NCBI GenBank assembly: GCA_905250115.1
Contig: CAJNOI010000086.1
Location: forward strand, 44,801-108,800
DNA: 64,000 nt
Direction of reading: 5' to 3'
From: Adineta steineri
Taxonomy: Eukaryota; Rotifera; Eurotatoria; Adinetida; Adinetidae
Shown: positions 1 through 11,055 of the stretch, in pieces
Layout: each line of letters opens with the position of its first letter
Numbering within the stretch: the first letter of the stretch is position 1
The notes under the pieces: model-generated
The model's database searches: none
Told to the model about the DNA's origin: nothing
Seen by the model: only the letters and a program-made list of their open reading frames with translations
Position numbers and translations under genes: made by a program

Positions 1-333
1 AAACATTAAATTCATTGAAAAGAAATTATAAAAGTACAATTATTTGTAAACTTAAATCGATAATAAAAAACTGACGATCACGATCATTACCCAAAAAATC
101 TCATAAGGTATGAATGTAGATGAGTAGTGAACTGCCGCACTCTCATCCATACCCTGCATAAAAGATAAATTCGTTTTTCGATGGAGTTTGTTGTGGATAG
201 TGCTGATCATTACATATCCGATCTAGACGAATAATGTTTTACGTAGATAAGCTATATGAAATTTATTAGAAAGAAAACAGAAAGTAACATAATATGTTAA
301 GCATTGTGAATATAGCAACTAGCAGTGTTCACT
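1..333. other. Intergenic edge, no gene seen
   Basis: AT-rich sequence downstream of the GDSL hydrolase gene. I see no long open frame, RNA gene or hairpin here. Confidence 0.4.
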
Positions 334-1236
334 TCATATGAAGGCAAAAGAAAATTTTCGAACAACATCAGCAATTAATTCTTGAACAGTATAAGTAAAG
401 TGTGCATTATCAAGAAACACATTTTTATTAGGATTCTGACAATTTTCTATGATTGTAGTCGCATTCACACTATTCCAACAACTATTGGTTGTATCTGCAA
501 AGTAACCAGTATTTTGTGTAATAACTTTCAAGATAAGTGAATAAACATCAAATATATTAATTGATGCTTGTGTATGAACTTGTTGAATTGTATGAAGATT
601 ACTAGTTATAAAATAGTTGAATCCTGCTGTCATTTGATCTAAAATACTAGCATTTGCAATTGTTAAAGCATCAGGAATATATTGAGCTGGTACTTGATTG
701 AATATTAGAACATATCTGGCATTGTTTTCACATAACTTTGTCACTAAGTTTGTTAGATTATTTGCAATATCAGGTATAGGTAGTGCTGGATTGAAGATTA
801 CGTTGTTACCACCAGCCCAGATGATATGAAGAGTCTTTTGAGAACTAATGATGTTTGAGCTGTATTCATTGAAATATTTATCAATCTGTTGATTAACTCC
901 AGGAACAAGAAGAGTACTAAACTTTGTGTAGCCTTGTACTTGATCATTATCGGTCGTTGCACTGCCATAGGCATAATTTTTTATTCCACGTACTTGCAGT
1001 TGATCAACCCAATTGCGATCGTTACAAAATCGTCCAGCATAATATAGAGGTGATAGTGGCCATGTATAATTAGATAATTTAAAAACATTACCTGTATCCG
1101 AGTTTGAATCACCAAATATTATTATATTTTCGAAACGACTTTGTTGAATACAATTGTCATAAGCAACAAGCGCTGGTAAAAAGAAACCGAAAATAAAACA
1201 AGAAATACAATATGAGATGATTGTATTATGAAACAA
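334..1236 (-). CDS. Secreted GDSL/SGNH-family hydrolase
   Basis: About 300 residues. A hydrophobic leader (about residues 3-25) is followed by FGDSNSDTG, the block I motif of GDSL lipases/esterases with the nucleophile Ser. GGNN lies near residue 143 (block III Asn). FLDNAHFT near the C-terminus supplies the Asp and His of block V. These are the catalytic residues of SGNH hydrolases, which cleave ester bonds of lipids or polysaccharides; a secreted or lysosomal esterase is inferred. The layout (leader, GDSN, YAYGSATT, DNAHF) resembles fungal and bacterial acylhydrolases of the CE16 type, so horizontal origin is possible. The open frame begins with TTG, with a stop just upstream and no in-frame ATG before residue 200. 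The true start must therefore lie in an upstream exon I could not place, or this copy has lost its start. Confidence 0.75.
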   Translation of the reverse strand: MFHNTIISYCISCFIFGFFLPALVAYDNCIQQSRFENIIIFGDSNSDTGNVFKLSNYTWPLSPLYYAGRFCNDRNWVDQLQVRGIKNYAYGSATTDNDQVQGYTKFSTLLVPGVNQQIDKYFNEYSSNIISSQKTLHIIWAGGNNVIFNPALPIPDIANNLTNLVTKLCENNARYVLIFNQVPAQYIPDALTIANASILDQMTAGFNYFITSNLHTIQQVHTQASINIFDVYSLILKVITQNTGYFADTTNSCWNSVNATTIIENCQNPNKNVFLDNAHFTYTVQELIADVVRKFSFAFI

Positions 1237-1493
1237 AACTTCTTACAAGCGCCTTTTATACTTACTTGCATTGCTTATCATCAAATGATTTATGAGCACT
1301 TGTGATCGATATTTTTAAATTTTATCATTTTGGAATGTGAAACGATTACTTAGCATGTGATATACACATGATAGATTTATGAGACTTTAGAAGATATTTA
1401 ATTCTTATTTTACTTTAACGAGCAATAAAATAAAGTTTTATTTTTGAGATATCGTAGAACAAAATTCGCGTTTTTTCTCATTGAATTTGCTAA

Positions 1494-1710
1494 TGGACTG
1501 ATTTCAAATACAATTCGATGAGTTCTATCGATTCTACTATTTACTTTATGTCCTAGATACCTTCGTATTCTCCAAAAATGCAGAACAGTTCCAAAAAAAT
1601 TCGTAAAAATTTGCTAAATATTTTCATAACCGTCTAGGATTTACCTATGGAGTGATTTCAAGTAGAACTCGGTGAGCTCTATCAATTATACTATGTGCTC
1701 TCTCCAGATG
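1494..1710. repeat. Two copies of a ~60-bp direct repeat
   Basis: The stretches 1494-1562 and 1649-1710 share the order TGGA.TGATTTCAA, then TA.AA.TCG.TGAG.TCTATC, then ATT.TACTAT, about 155 bp apart. They read as a decayed tandem duplication lying just left of the first hairpin. No coding potential seen. Confidence 0.45.
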
Positions 1711-1766
1711 TGGGTGAGGTTGTGGATGCCATTATTGTATTTATACAACACCCACACGCTCAAGAT
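1706..1766. repeat. Telomere-like hairpin H1
   Basis: Left arm GATGTGGGTGAGG, right arm CAACACCCACACGCTCAAGAT. Member of the dispersed GGGTGT...CCCACA hairpin family; the right border CTCAAGAT is intact. Confidence 0.7.
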
Positions 1767-1811
1767 AATCAGAAAGTATTAGAATTTTGTTCAAGTTTAT
1801 TAAACAACCTT

Positions 1812-1833
1812 ATGAGGGTGTGGGTGCACCCAT
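1812..1833. repeat. Short telomere-like hairpin H1b
   Basis: ATGAGGGTGTGGGTG is followed directly by CACCCA. This is a left arm with almost no loop or right arm; the right arm may be lost. Confidence 0.5.
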
Positions 1834-1948
1834 TGAATAAATTAAATGTAGTTTGAGAGTTTCTACACTCTTGATACAATTGAGATTGTCATATTTTTAT
1901 TTCCTTTATGAACATGAGAAATCAATACACGTGTGTAACAAAAAAAAG

Positions 1949-4900
1949 TTATAAAGCGAAAGTAATCAAATAGGTAGGATATGCCACTCGATTTTCATAG
2001 ACAATATAAACTGTGCTGCCTCCTGTCGTGCCTGATACACTATCATATCGTTGACCAGAAGTAGACTCATTTTTCTTTGGAGGTCGACGTATCGAAGAAT
2101 CACTATTACAATTGTGTGAGTGACCTGTCAAAACTTGAGCTAAAAATACTTGAGATTTTCCATTAGGTAAACTATAACGATAATTGCCACAAGAATATAA
2201 AGCATCTTGAGCGAAATATGTACCCACACCCCACATACCAGCTGTACAATATGTCATATCAAAACCATATTCACCATTATAAATTTCACTAGGTAATGTA
2301 TGTCTTGTTCCATGGAATAATTCCATTTCAATCTGTATATTTGGCATATGACGTAATTTCTTTTTCAATTCTCGACGACGAAATGCAAAATGACTCCACA
2401 TACGTAGATTTTGTACTCGTTGAATTTTATCGATTTTAATAGTACTCATAGTTTCTTTCATACGTTTTTCAATTCGAATAAAAGTAGGATCAGTTCGAGA
2501 AATTTCAACCAATTTACATTCTTCTTCTTGTTCGTCCCATTCTTTGGGCACCTCCAATTCATCATCATTTTCTACTTGTTTTTTCAACATATCTTGAGCG
2601 TATAAAGCAACACTTAATTTCACTTCTGATACATTTGCTTTGAAACCTTTCAATATCATTGTTAACTGTTCTGAATGTTGTTGTTGAAACTCAATTTGAA
2701 CTGATTGTTGTGTAGCAATTTTGTTTATTTCTTTTTTATGATTATCCAGATCTTTGTTTAAATTAATAGAAAACGATTCAGAAATAGTAGCAGATTGAAT
2801 GGCTGCTTGAATCGCTGATTGTGCTTGCGCTACTGATGTCTCCGTAATGCCAATAATATTCCAATATTCTTGTGTTACTTCTAGTTCTATACTATAGGAA
2901 TCCAATGATTTTGGATGATAATTAACACGACTTGATGAACTTTGTTGTTGCACATCGACTGGATAGCGAATAATATATCTTTTAAAGCCAGTATCTACTC
3001 TCATTTGATATCCGCATACCAGTCGACTATTCGAAATATTTGGATTAGATATCAATAGTTGTTTTAATACAGGAAGAAAATGGATACTATAATTAACAAT
3101 GGTACCACTTGTTAAATTGTCGGGACTGAGTATTACTTGTGATTCAGTGAATGTTTTAATGTATTGTTGAAATGCTAACTCAATTTTACGTGCATCATTA
3201 TCAGTATTAATTTTCTCATCCGTATCAGACTGCCAACACCATTTGGCTGTCAATGGTGGTAATTCATAATTCGTGATATCATCATCATCATCTTCAGCTG
3301 TATTGCTATGATCAATTGAAAGTTCACGTGCAAATGAACTACAAGCTGCATCATCTAAATCTAGTAGAATCACTTTTCTTATCTTCGATTGAGGATAATC
3401 AGCGAAGAATTGTTTTACTGTTCGAACGACAACATTTGTACAATCAGTCATTGGGAAACCATAAGTTTTTGAACTAATAGCTGGCATAGCAACACTTCGA
3501 CAACCTTCAATTTCAGCAAGTTTCAAGCTCGACATAACACAAGAGAATAATAATGGACGTTCCTGTTGATTTCCATCAATATATTGTGGGCCAATTGCAT
3601 GAATAATACATCGAAAAGGCAGATTACCAGCACTTGTCTTCACAGCTTTACCTGCAGCAATAGGTAAACCACCATTGTTAACAATTATTTGTCTACATTC
3701 TTGATCAAATGTTGAACCGGCAGCATTAGCAATAGCCTTATCAACACCACCTGCATGATACAATGGTCCATTTGCTGCATTTATAATAGCATCGACATTT
3801 TTTGCTTTAGTAATATCAGCTTTTTCTACAACGATTGATTGACCACGATCATTTACAACAGTAATCATAACTGAATTATTCGCCTGAAAACTGAGACGAG
3901 TTACATCTCGAATAATTGTATTCGTATCACGTTCTATACGATTTGCTAGTTGACAAGTATTGGCTCGCAGAAAGTCGGACTCGACAGATGATAATGACAA
4001 ACGATGTGTAATGCATTTTTGTTTAATATCATGTATAACAGCATTAATCTTTGCTTTGAATTCAGTAACAATATCATTAGGACCATTTAAAGTTAATCCT
4101 TGAGCATTTTTTGATTCGACAAAAGCTTTTTGAGATTTTGCTTCATCAAGTAATGAACTAATATTTTTATTGACAAAACGACGAATCTCAGGTTGAATAG
4201 GAATAAATTCCGATAGACGTTGTACTCGAACTTTCTTTTCTCCTAAGTTTAATAGTGCTTCTTTAATTTCATCTGCAAGTATTTTTGATTGCGCAGGGAT
4301 AATGATTGTATTCGTGTCGCGATCCAGCCGTATGTCAGTCGTATATTGTTGTCGAAATTCATCGATAGATGGTGATTTTTTTACTATTAATGCATTAAAA
4401 ATCGTTCGAAACTCATTTTTAGATGGTATCCAAACAACATATCCTTCTATAATAGTTTGACATTGCTCGACCACACCATCCACTGCTTCTTGATTGAAAC
4501 CAACTATGGTCACAGTAATTCTCGGAGTTATATCTCTTCTTTCGATCGCTGTATAGAATTTCATCCATCCAATTACTTCACAATCATCGGAAGTTGTCAT
4601 TGTTTTTAGACACGTACGAAGAGTTTGAGAAACACTTTTTGAAATATCCCAACTGGGACAATCAAAACGTTTTTCTTGTTCAACTAAACTTTCGAGAAAA
4701 TTTCCCACATGTACTTGAGCAGAATTAATGCGCGAATTAGATCCGATTAGTTTTAAACAGTCATGATCATCATTATCATCTTGTTCGTCGTTAGCAAATT
4801 TGCGCCTAAATGGTGACATGGTTGTTATTTTAATACGATGAATTTTTTCCAGTTTTTTAAGATCACATGAAGCTTTTGTTCGAAGGAAAATTCCCATTGT

Positions 4901-6574
4901 TTTTGATATAGGAAGTTGTACTTCAGTTTCAATATTATCATTCGACCAATTTTTTATCTTCGATACAGCATTAGTAACGTAAACTTTGAATCCTTTCACT
5001 GTTACACTGTATACACCTTTTATGTACTTCACGGTGATCTTTACAGTAGAATTCTCTCTGGATTGAACCAGATTATTTAGATACTTTTCAATAGAAAGCG
5101 GTAACTGATAATTTGGCAGCTTTCTTTGTTCAAATTTTTCTTTTAAAATGAATTCACTTTCATCTTGTGTTAATATCCATGATTGGATATGCAAAGTATA
5201 ACTTTTTAATTCTTTGATGGCTTTAGTTAATGAATCTTCTGAATCACCACATAATGTAACTTGTTCAAGGCGAGGTTTGCGGGTGACGGAAGTAGTTGTA
5301 ATATTTGATGGTGCGTCCGAAATATCATTTTTAGCATCCTCAAAATCTTCTTCTTCTTCCTCATTGTCTTTATTAATTCCACTAAAAGAAATTCCGACGT
5401 GATATTTTTGTACAAAGTTCGTTAATAAACGTCCTTTACATGTTAATTCTAAATATTTTCTTACAGCAGATGTAATCGTTGCATTTTGTTTGAAAAGTGT
5501 TGCTGTTAAATCAGATTTTATATTTGTGACGATGGAAAGATTTCCTATTAGTTGAAGTTTATTATTCTCGAGTTGAACATCTTTGATATCTGGATCTTTA
5601 CGAATTTTATCTAGAATTTTTTTACCAAAATTTTTAAGAAAATTCTGCTCGGCATCACTCAGTTCGATTACAGTTCCATGTATAGATGAGTGTAAAAATT
5701 CACAATTATTTTTATTCTTGCATTGATCGTCATTACGGCAGCGTCCTTTACGACCAGTTGGATGTTTAGATATACAGTCATAATTACGACATTGCACTCC
5801 ATTCTGACATGGATTCCAGCCCTTTGGATGATCGAGTCGACAATCAGCGTTAAAACATCGAATGTCTTGAGGACACAGTTTCACAGTACCTACTACTCGT
5901 TGCGTGGTTCTTTGTGCTGAACAAGGTCTTGGTCTAGCTGGACTTGGTATACGAAGTGTTGATTGAGATTCTGAAATCAGTGGTTTGCATGGGGTGGGTG
6001 TGGGTGCGGATGAATAAGAGGATAGGTTTGTAGAACTAACATTTATATTCTCAAAATAGTTATTAGCAGATGACAATTGACGTGGTCCTAATATTGGTTG
6101 ACATGTTTGGTCTAGTTTCTTATTATCTTTTATAAAATTAGGTCTTCCACTCGCATTGATTGACATAAGAGATACAGGCACACCAGATAGATTATTATCA
6201 TTTGGTCTTCTTGCAGTGTCTCGATTAGATTGAGGTTGAGGTGCTATATTATTTAATGATTGGATAGACGACGCTTTTAATTGGTGAGATAAACTACGTT
6301 TATCCATTCTGTCACTTTTTGGTGGAACTGTGACACATTTAATAGTTGCACCAAAAATCCATGAACCTGAAATTTTCAATACAAAACTGTTGGCTTCTTC
6401 TTTACTGACAAAGTCATTAATCCACGCATAATCAGATTTGTTATTGCTAGTCTTGGGAAAACGTATACGCGTAGTTGGTAGACCTGTCACTTGAGCTAAT
6501 TGAGTAACCGTAGTGTCTGCAGGAATGGGCATAATCTTAACACTCCAGTAATTAAATGATTCATTCGATGCCAT
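1949..6574 (-). CDS. PARP14-like macro-domain ADP-ribosyltransferase
   Basis: Single-exon gene of 1541 residues starting at an ATG (MASNES). Order seen: an RRM-like N-terminus (residues 7-85), a low-complexity Ser/Pro/Asn linker, two to three CCCH-type zinc fingers (about 231-296, pattern C-x5-C-x4-C-x3-H), a long region with KH-like strands and helices (300-900), a macro domain (about 903-1085; VDAIINAANGPLYHAGGVD loop, which binds ADP-ribose), a WWE-like segment (KWCWQSD, about 1110), and a C-terminal PARP fold (about 1345-1541) with HGT (NAD-binding His) and GTYFA...Y. At the place where poly-ADP-ribosylating members have Glu (PEYLI) it reads PTYLI, which predicts mono-ADP-ribosylation, as in the PARP10/14 group. 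A role in stress, RNA or immune signalling in the cytoplasm is inferred from the family. Confidence 0.85.
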   Translation of the reverse strand: MASNESFNYWSVKIMPIPADTTVTQLAQVTGLPTTRIRFPKTSNNKSDYAWINDFVSKEEANSFVLKISGSWIFGATIKCVTVPPKSDRMDKRSLSHQLKASSIQSLNNIAPQPQSNRDTARRPNDNNLSGVPVSLMSINASGRPNFIKDNKKLDQTCQPILGPRQLSSANNYFENINVSSTNLSSYSSAPTPTPCKPLISESQSTLRIPSPARPRPCSAQRTTQRVVGTVKLCPQDIRCFNADCRLDHPKGWNPCQNGVQCRNYDCISKHPTGRKGRCRNDDQCKNKNNCEFLHSSIHGTVIELSDAEQNFLKNFGKKILDKIRKDPDIKDVQLENNKLQLIGNLSIVTNIKSDLTATLFKQNATITSAVRKYLELTCKGRLLTNFVQKYHVGISFSGINKDNEEEEEDFEDAKNDISDAPSNITTTSVTRKPRLEQVTLCGDSEDSLTKAIKELKSYTLHIQSWILTQDESEFILKEKFEQRKLPNYQLPLSIEKYLNNLVQSRENSTVKITVKYIKGVYSVTVKGFKVYVTNAVSKIKNWSNDNIETEVQLPISKTMGIFLRTKASCDLKKLEKIHRIKITTMSPFRRKFANDEQDDNDDHDCLKLIGSNSRINSAQVHVGNFLESLVEQEKRFDCPSWDISKSVSQTLRTCLKTMTTSDDCEVIGWMKFYTAIERRDITPRITVTIVGFNQEAVDGVVEQCQTIIEGYVVWIPSKNEFRTIFNALIVKKSPSIDEFRQQYTTDIRLDRDTNTIIIPAQSKILADEIKEALLNLGEKKVRVQRLSEFIPIQPEIRRFVNKNISSLLDEAKSQKAFVESKNAQGLTLNGPNDIVTEFKAKINAVIHDIKQKCITHRLSLSSVESDFLRANTCQLANRIERDTNTIIRDVTRLSFQANNSVMITVVNDRGQSIVVEKADITKAKNVDAIINAANGPLYHAGGVDKAIANAAGSTFDQECRQIIVNNGGLPIAAGKAVKTSAGNLPFRCIIHAIGPQYIDGNQQERPLLFSCVMSSLKLAEIEGCRSVAMPAISSKTYGFPMTDCTNVVVRTVKQFFADYPQSKIRKVILLDLDDAACSSFARELSIDHSNTAEDDDDDITNYELPPLTAKWCWQSDTDEKINTDNDARKIELAFQQYIKTFTESQVILSPDNLTSGTIVNYSIHFLPVLKQLLISNPNISNSRLVCGYQMRVDTGFKRYIIRYPVDVQQQSSSSRVNYHPKSLDSYSIELEVTQEYWNIIGITETSVAQAQSAIQAAIQSATISESFSINLNKDLDNHKKEINKIATQQSVQIEFQQQHSEQLTMILKGFKANVSEVKLSVALYAQDMLKKQVENDDELEVPKEWDEQEEECKLVEISRTDPTFIRIEKRMKETMSTIKIDKIQRVQNLRMWSHFAFRRRELKKKLRHMPNIQIEMELFHGTRHTLPSEIYNGEYGFDMTYCTAGMWGVGTYFAQDALYSCGNYRYSLPNGKSQVFLAQVLTGHSHNCNSDSSIRRPPKKNESTSGQRYDSVSGTTGGSTVYIVYENRVAYPTYLITFAL

Positions 6575-7068
6575 TATGGTTTCTTTCCAAAATCAATGAA
6601 ATCGTAATAAATGTAGCTAATATTAAATTTGTCTATGTAGACACAATATTCTTATAGAATATTAAGAAAAAAATTAAAATAAATTCTGGTATTTACACGA
6701 TCGACTGAATAATGTTGCAACTCTTCAATATATTTTAAATTTGATCCAAAGAAAAGAAAAGTAGTGATTCTCGCTGTTTAGTGAATATAACGCTCCTTCT
6801 GACTGTTAATTTATATGTAACGAGAAAGAAAGAAAAAAAATCCAGAACAGCTCTATCTTGTTGTGTCATAAAAATTTTCGAACGTAATGTATTCACTTAT
6901 GTTTTTCCTTTCTTTATCAAGAGTATTAATGCTTTCTTCATTTCTCTTCATAAAGAATTACTCATATTCAGTCACTATTGCTTAAGAGATTGGGTGTGAG
7001 TGTGGACGTGGACGAAGTAGATGTCACAGTTGACATGAGAATTTAGCTGAGATTAAAATACACAAAAA

Positions 7069-7119
7069 AATGGGTGTAGGTGCTAGGTGGATACAGTATG
7101 TACACCGACACCCACACCT
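7069..7119. repeat. Telomere-like hairpin H3
   Basis: ATGGGTGTAGGTG on the left, CACCGACACCCACACCT on the right, with a short loop. A lone G-rich arm (TGGGTGTGAGTGTGG) lies 80 bp to the left at 6990. Confidence 0.6.
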
Positions 7120-7534
7120 TCTGTTACCGTTCCACTCAACAGAGACTTTAACTATCGAAGTATTCGATTATCTAACTTTTCGACTTTTCGATTGATAAAG
7201 TTTGCAAAGTTTTACGCGTGATTATTTATTATCATTATGAAATTATTCCTTTCGCCGTTACGTTACGAGATATAGTCAAGAAATTATTGTATTCACACTC
7301 TTTCTTGCGCTAATTTTTAAACTCTGCAAGGTACTTAATGTGGTGAAGATGAGACTGTTTGACCCACCCTTACTATCACAACTAGTTGAAAACTCTACTA
7401 AATCAATAAGTACTCAAATTCATCTTCGACCTTTACATCTATTCATCGAAAAACAAAAAATAACATCACAGTTACTACTTCCTAGTGAGTTACGAAATAA
7501 TTTCTTTCTCTTCATACGGCAGTCACAATATTTT

Positions 7535-7930
7535 TTTTCTAAAAAAGAAAATATAATAATGAGAGAAAAAAATATTCCTTCCGATACTGAGAATGCAAGA
7601 ACGACGATAGACGAGTTTTCTTTGCGTAAAAGACCAAAGTATAACAAAAAAAAAATTTTTTCAGGAAGGAGAGCATAGGACTGAGCAAGAAAAATACGTC
7701 TACTAATGAGAATACAGAAATTATGATAGACAAGTTTCTTTCCCGGAAAAGAGTCTGAAGAAAGAAATAAATAAGTTTTTTTTTGTGGAAGGAGAATGCA
7801 GAAATGAGTAAAAATGAATTCTTTCAACAAGAAGAATATAATTATGATGATGGGCAATTTTTTTCTGGGAAAAAGGTGTAACAACATACAAAAAACAATT
7901 TTTCAGGAGGTAGAATGTAGAAATGAGAGT
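7535..7930. repeat. Degenerate ~120-bp tandem repeat, 3-4 copies
   Basis: The motif TTTTT-C-GGAAGGAGA-GCAGAAATGAG recurs near 7660, 7783 and 7897 (spacing about 123 and 114 bp). A second motif, GAGAATACAGAAATTATGATAG and its variants, recurs near 7590, 7704 and 7832. An earlier weak copy starts near 7535. Open frames across it on both strands follow the repeat and are not supported as genes. Confidence 0.6.
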
Positions 7931-8343
7931 AAGTTATGTTCGCAGAAAATATCTGTATGTTTTGCTCACTTCCTGTAACCACAAACACAAGGAACCCTTG
8001 CAGGATCTTTGTCAAATTCTCAAGGATATAGAAGAGAGATACCAATGAGGTATGATATGAAATATGACTCATTTTTTTAATTGATTTGACTCTTCGCATC
8101 ATACACATTTTGACATTGTTATTAAAAGGTTTTTCGGTTATAAATTCCTTTCGATGGAAATGGCATATACTTATGCTGCACCTGAATCCAAACATAGCGA
8201 ACCAAAATGCTTCGGTTTATTCCATGATTACCAATAGTTTGTTTACTTTTGAATAAACTGATTTCAAAATCAATTTTATTAGATTTTTTGTATTAAAAAA
8301 AGCCGTCTTTTCATTAATGTAATGATAACTGTAGTATTTTTAT

Positions 8344-8359
8344 ATAGATCACCCAATAT
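8344..8359. repeat. Target-site duplication of the LINE, 3' side
   Basis: ATAGATCACCCAATAT, identical over 16 bp to 13600-13615. Confidence 0.85.
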
Positions 8360-11047
8360 ATATATAAATTGCTTTATTTGAGTGGTTTGACCATATTGGT
8401 CCTGACCACTATGAAAGAAAGTTAAGTACTATTTTGAGAAATTACATTCAAGAAAATTACAATAAAGATAATAATGATAAGGATAAATTAAATATTAATT
8501 TTTACAAGGCTTGAATGTTACTTAATTTTATTTGTTTTTTTTTTTTTTTTTTCCTCTTGTTATGGTTCTTCTGGAGTATGATGTGTGTAACAGAAATTGA
8601 TGAGTTTGTCGAAGTATGTTGTGGATTTGTTGTAGAAGTTTAACATGCGCGTACTCGGTCGACCTATTGGCATCGCTTGTATAATTGCTTTTTCGCGATA
8701 GTGATGACGTGTTGTATTTATTATATTTTTATGCATTAAATAACATTGAATTAATTCTTGTTCATATCGTTCAATGTTACTTAGTCGTTTTGTTAAAGTT
8801 TTTCTATATTTTTCTTCTAATGTTGGAAGTTGAAAGACTCCGTGCAGATCGTTTGTTGAGCATTGAAATAGATGATAAATAATTCGAAGACATCTTCGAT
8901 AAAAACCATTGATTTTATCTCGTTGAGTTTTTGATAAAAGACAATAAATTGAAGACATTGCATGTAGATGAGGCCAAACATATGTATTAAAAAAACGTTG
9001 TTTAAGTTTGAAGAAAGATGGAAATCGATTATGTATATATTTTAATATTGTATATGTTTGTCGGCATTTTTGTAAATGATCAACTACTACACAGTTAAAA
9101 GACAACTTTGAATCTAATCTATATCCCAAGTATTTAAAATTTTTCTTTTGTTCTAATTGATTTCCATTGTAGTAGATTTTAAGTTTAGGAGATTTTACTA
9201 CACGATCAAATACAACGTATTCAGTCTTTTTACTGTTGACAGGCTGGTGCCATTCAACTGCATAATCGTGTAATTTAATTAAATCTTTATTGATTCTTTT
9301 TTGAATTTCAGTTAATTGCTCTTTGTATTCTTCATATAGACTAGGTATATAAACACTCCCTAGATCGTCAACATAAAGGTGATTGTTTTCGGGGTTTTGA
9401 AAAACTTGCTGCAAATCATGATGTGCTACAATGTATGCGATAGCTCCAAATACACTTCCTTGAGGTGCACCTCTTTTTACTGATATTTCTTCTGATATTT
9501 GTCCATTTAGATCTATAAACATTGATCGATCAGTAAAATAATTTTTTATCCAAATAAGATATGAGAATGGACAATTTAATCGTTTTAATTTCAAGAGCAG
9601 CCCCTCCTGCCATAATAGATCAAAAGCTTGCAAGAAGTCGACGAATATTATTGGGGTGAAAGTGTTACTCAGTAGTGACGCGTATGTTTGTTCAAGCATA
9701 TGATTAAGTCGAGAAGTAGTACATTGATTGGATCGAGCACCTGATTGTTGCCATGGCAGTATACCATATTTAAATAACCATTTTTTGAATCGAATAAGAA
9801 AAAGTCGCTCGTATACTTTTCCAAGTACTGGTAACAAAGAAATTGGTCTAAGTTGTTGTGTTGTTGGTGCAGCACTTTCTACTTTATTGAAGCAGATTGT
9901 TCTTGATTGCTTCCATTGTTTTTGCCAGAATAAGTCAGCAAATAAAGCATTATAATGTTCTGTGAGGATTTGTGCATAACCTTCAGGTATATTCTTGATC
10001 ATTTTATTCGAAATATTGTCGAAGCTAGATGAGTTCTTTGGTTTAAGTGATTTCAGTACTTCCCATACTTCTTTTGTTGTAAATGTAAGATCAGATTGTT
10101 GACTAATTAGTTGAATATCTTCTGGTTGTGCTTGCTCAAGTAATTCCCATAGATCAAGTGCTTCTTTATCAGTTTTTACTGTTAAATCTGTTGAGGGTGC
10201 TTGAAATCTCGCTTTGAAATGTTGTGTTAAGCACGATAATATTTGATCAGGTGTTCTGTGAATTTTATTATTTTCTGTTATTGCAGAAAATTCTACAGAT
10301 CTTTTCTTATTAAGGATTTTAATTGTTTTCCAAAAGGTTGTTGGCTGTGGAGAAGCCACATTGTCGATAAACTTGTTCCACCTGTTTACTTTGTGTTGGT
10401 TAAATTCATGTAGTACTAATTTGTGCCAAGCACGTAGACTTTGTCTATCTTCCTCAGATCTGGTATGCCTATAACGATTTTGAAGATAATGCTTGTGTTT
10501 CAGCATGACTCGTAGTGCTTTTGTTATTGAAGGACGAATTTTTTCTATTATATGCCAATGTGTTGACCGAAGTTTTAATGCATGAAGGAGTTGTTCAAAG
10601 AATTTAAACCATTCACTTGGATTCATGTTTAAATCTTGTTTCATTTGATTGATCTCTGGATTGAGTATAGTAAGAATTGATGTGTATATATCCCAATTTA
10701 TTTTTGGAATATTTCGTTGTTGTTTGTTTATTTTAATGTTAGTAAATTCTGTTAATATCGGTAGATGATCACTTCCAAAGTAAGGTAATGCTTGACAATG
10801 AACTGAACTTTGTTGCTCGGTAGATATAATAAGATCTATCGTTGTTTCCGATCTTAATGATGTTATCATACCTTGATTATGTATATGTATTTTTTTATTT
10901 GCATCAAGCCATGGTTTCAATTTTTGCCCTTTTATGTTCATTTCTGGACAACCCCAATCATAGTTCTTGGCATTAAAATCGCCAGCAATGATAATGTGTT
11001 GAGAATTCTGCATGACGAATGACATTATTTCTAATGGTAATGGTTCT

Positions 11048-11055
11048 GCTGGTGG
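11048..11055. repeat. 8-bp target duplication of hAT element, left
   Basis: GCTGGTGG, identical to 11563-11570 on the other side of the insert. Confidence 0.9.

Larger units (their letters stand above)
6575..8343. other. Intergenic region with hairpin and tandem repeat
   Basis: No convincing gene. The longer open frames here lie over a tandem repeat rich in AGAAA and are probably chance. The region holds a lone G-rich arm at 6990-7012, hairpin H3 and the ~120-bp tandem repeat listed below. Confidence 0.5.

Noticed and set aside
7340-7887. Long open frames on both strands as genes
   Set aside because: They follow the AT/GA-rich ~120-bp tandem repeat, are low in complexity, and overlap on opposite strands.
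8527-8552. A-tract as the poly(A) tail and 3' end of the LINE
   Set aside because: The perfect 16-bp target duplication places the end at 8360, about 170 bp further on, so the tract is internal.
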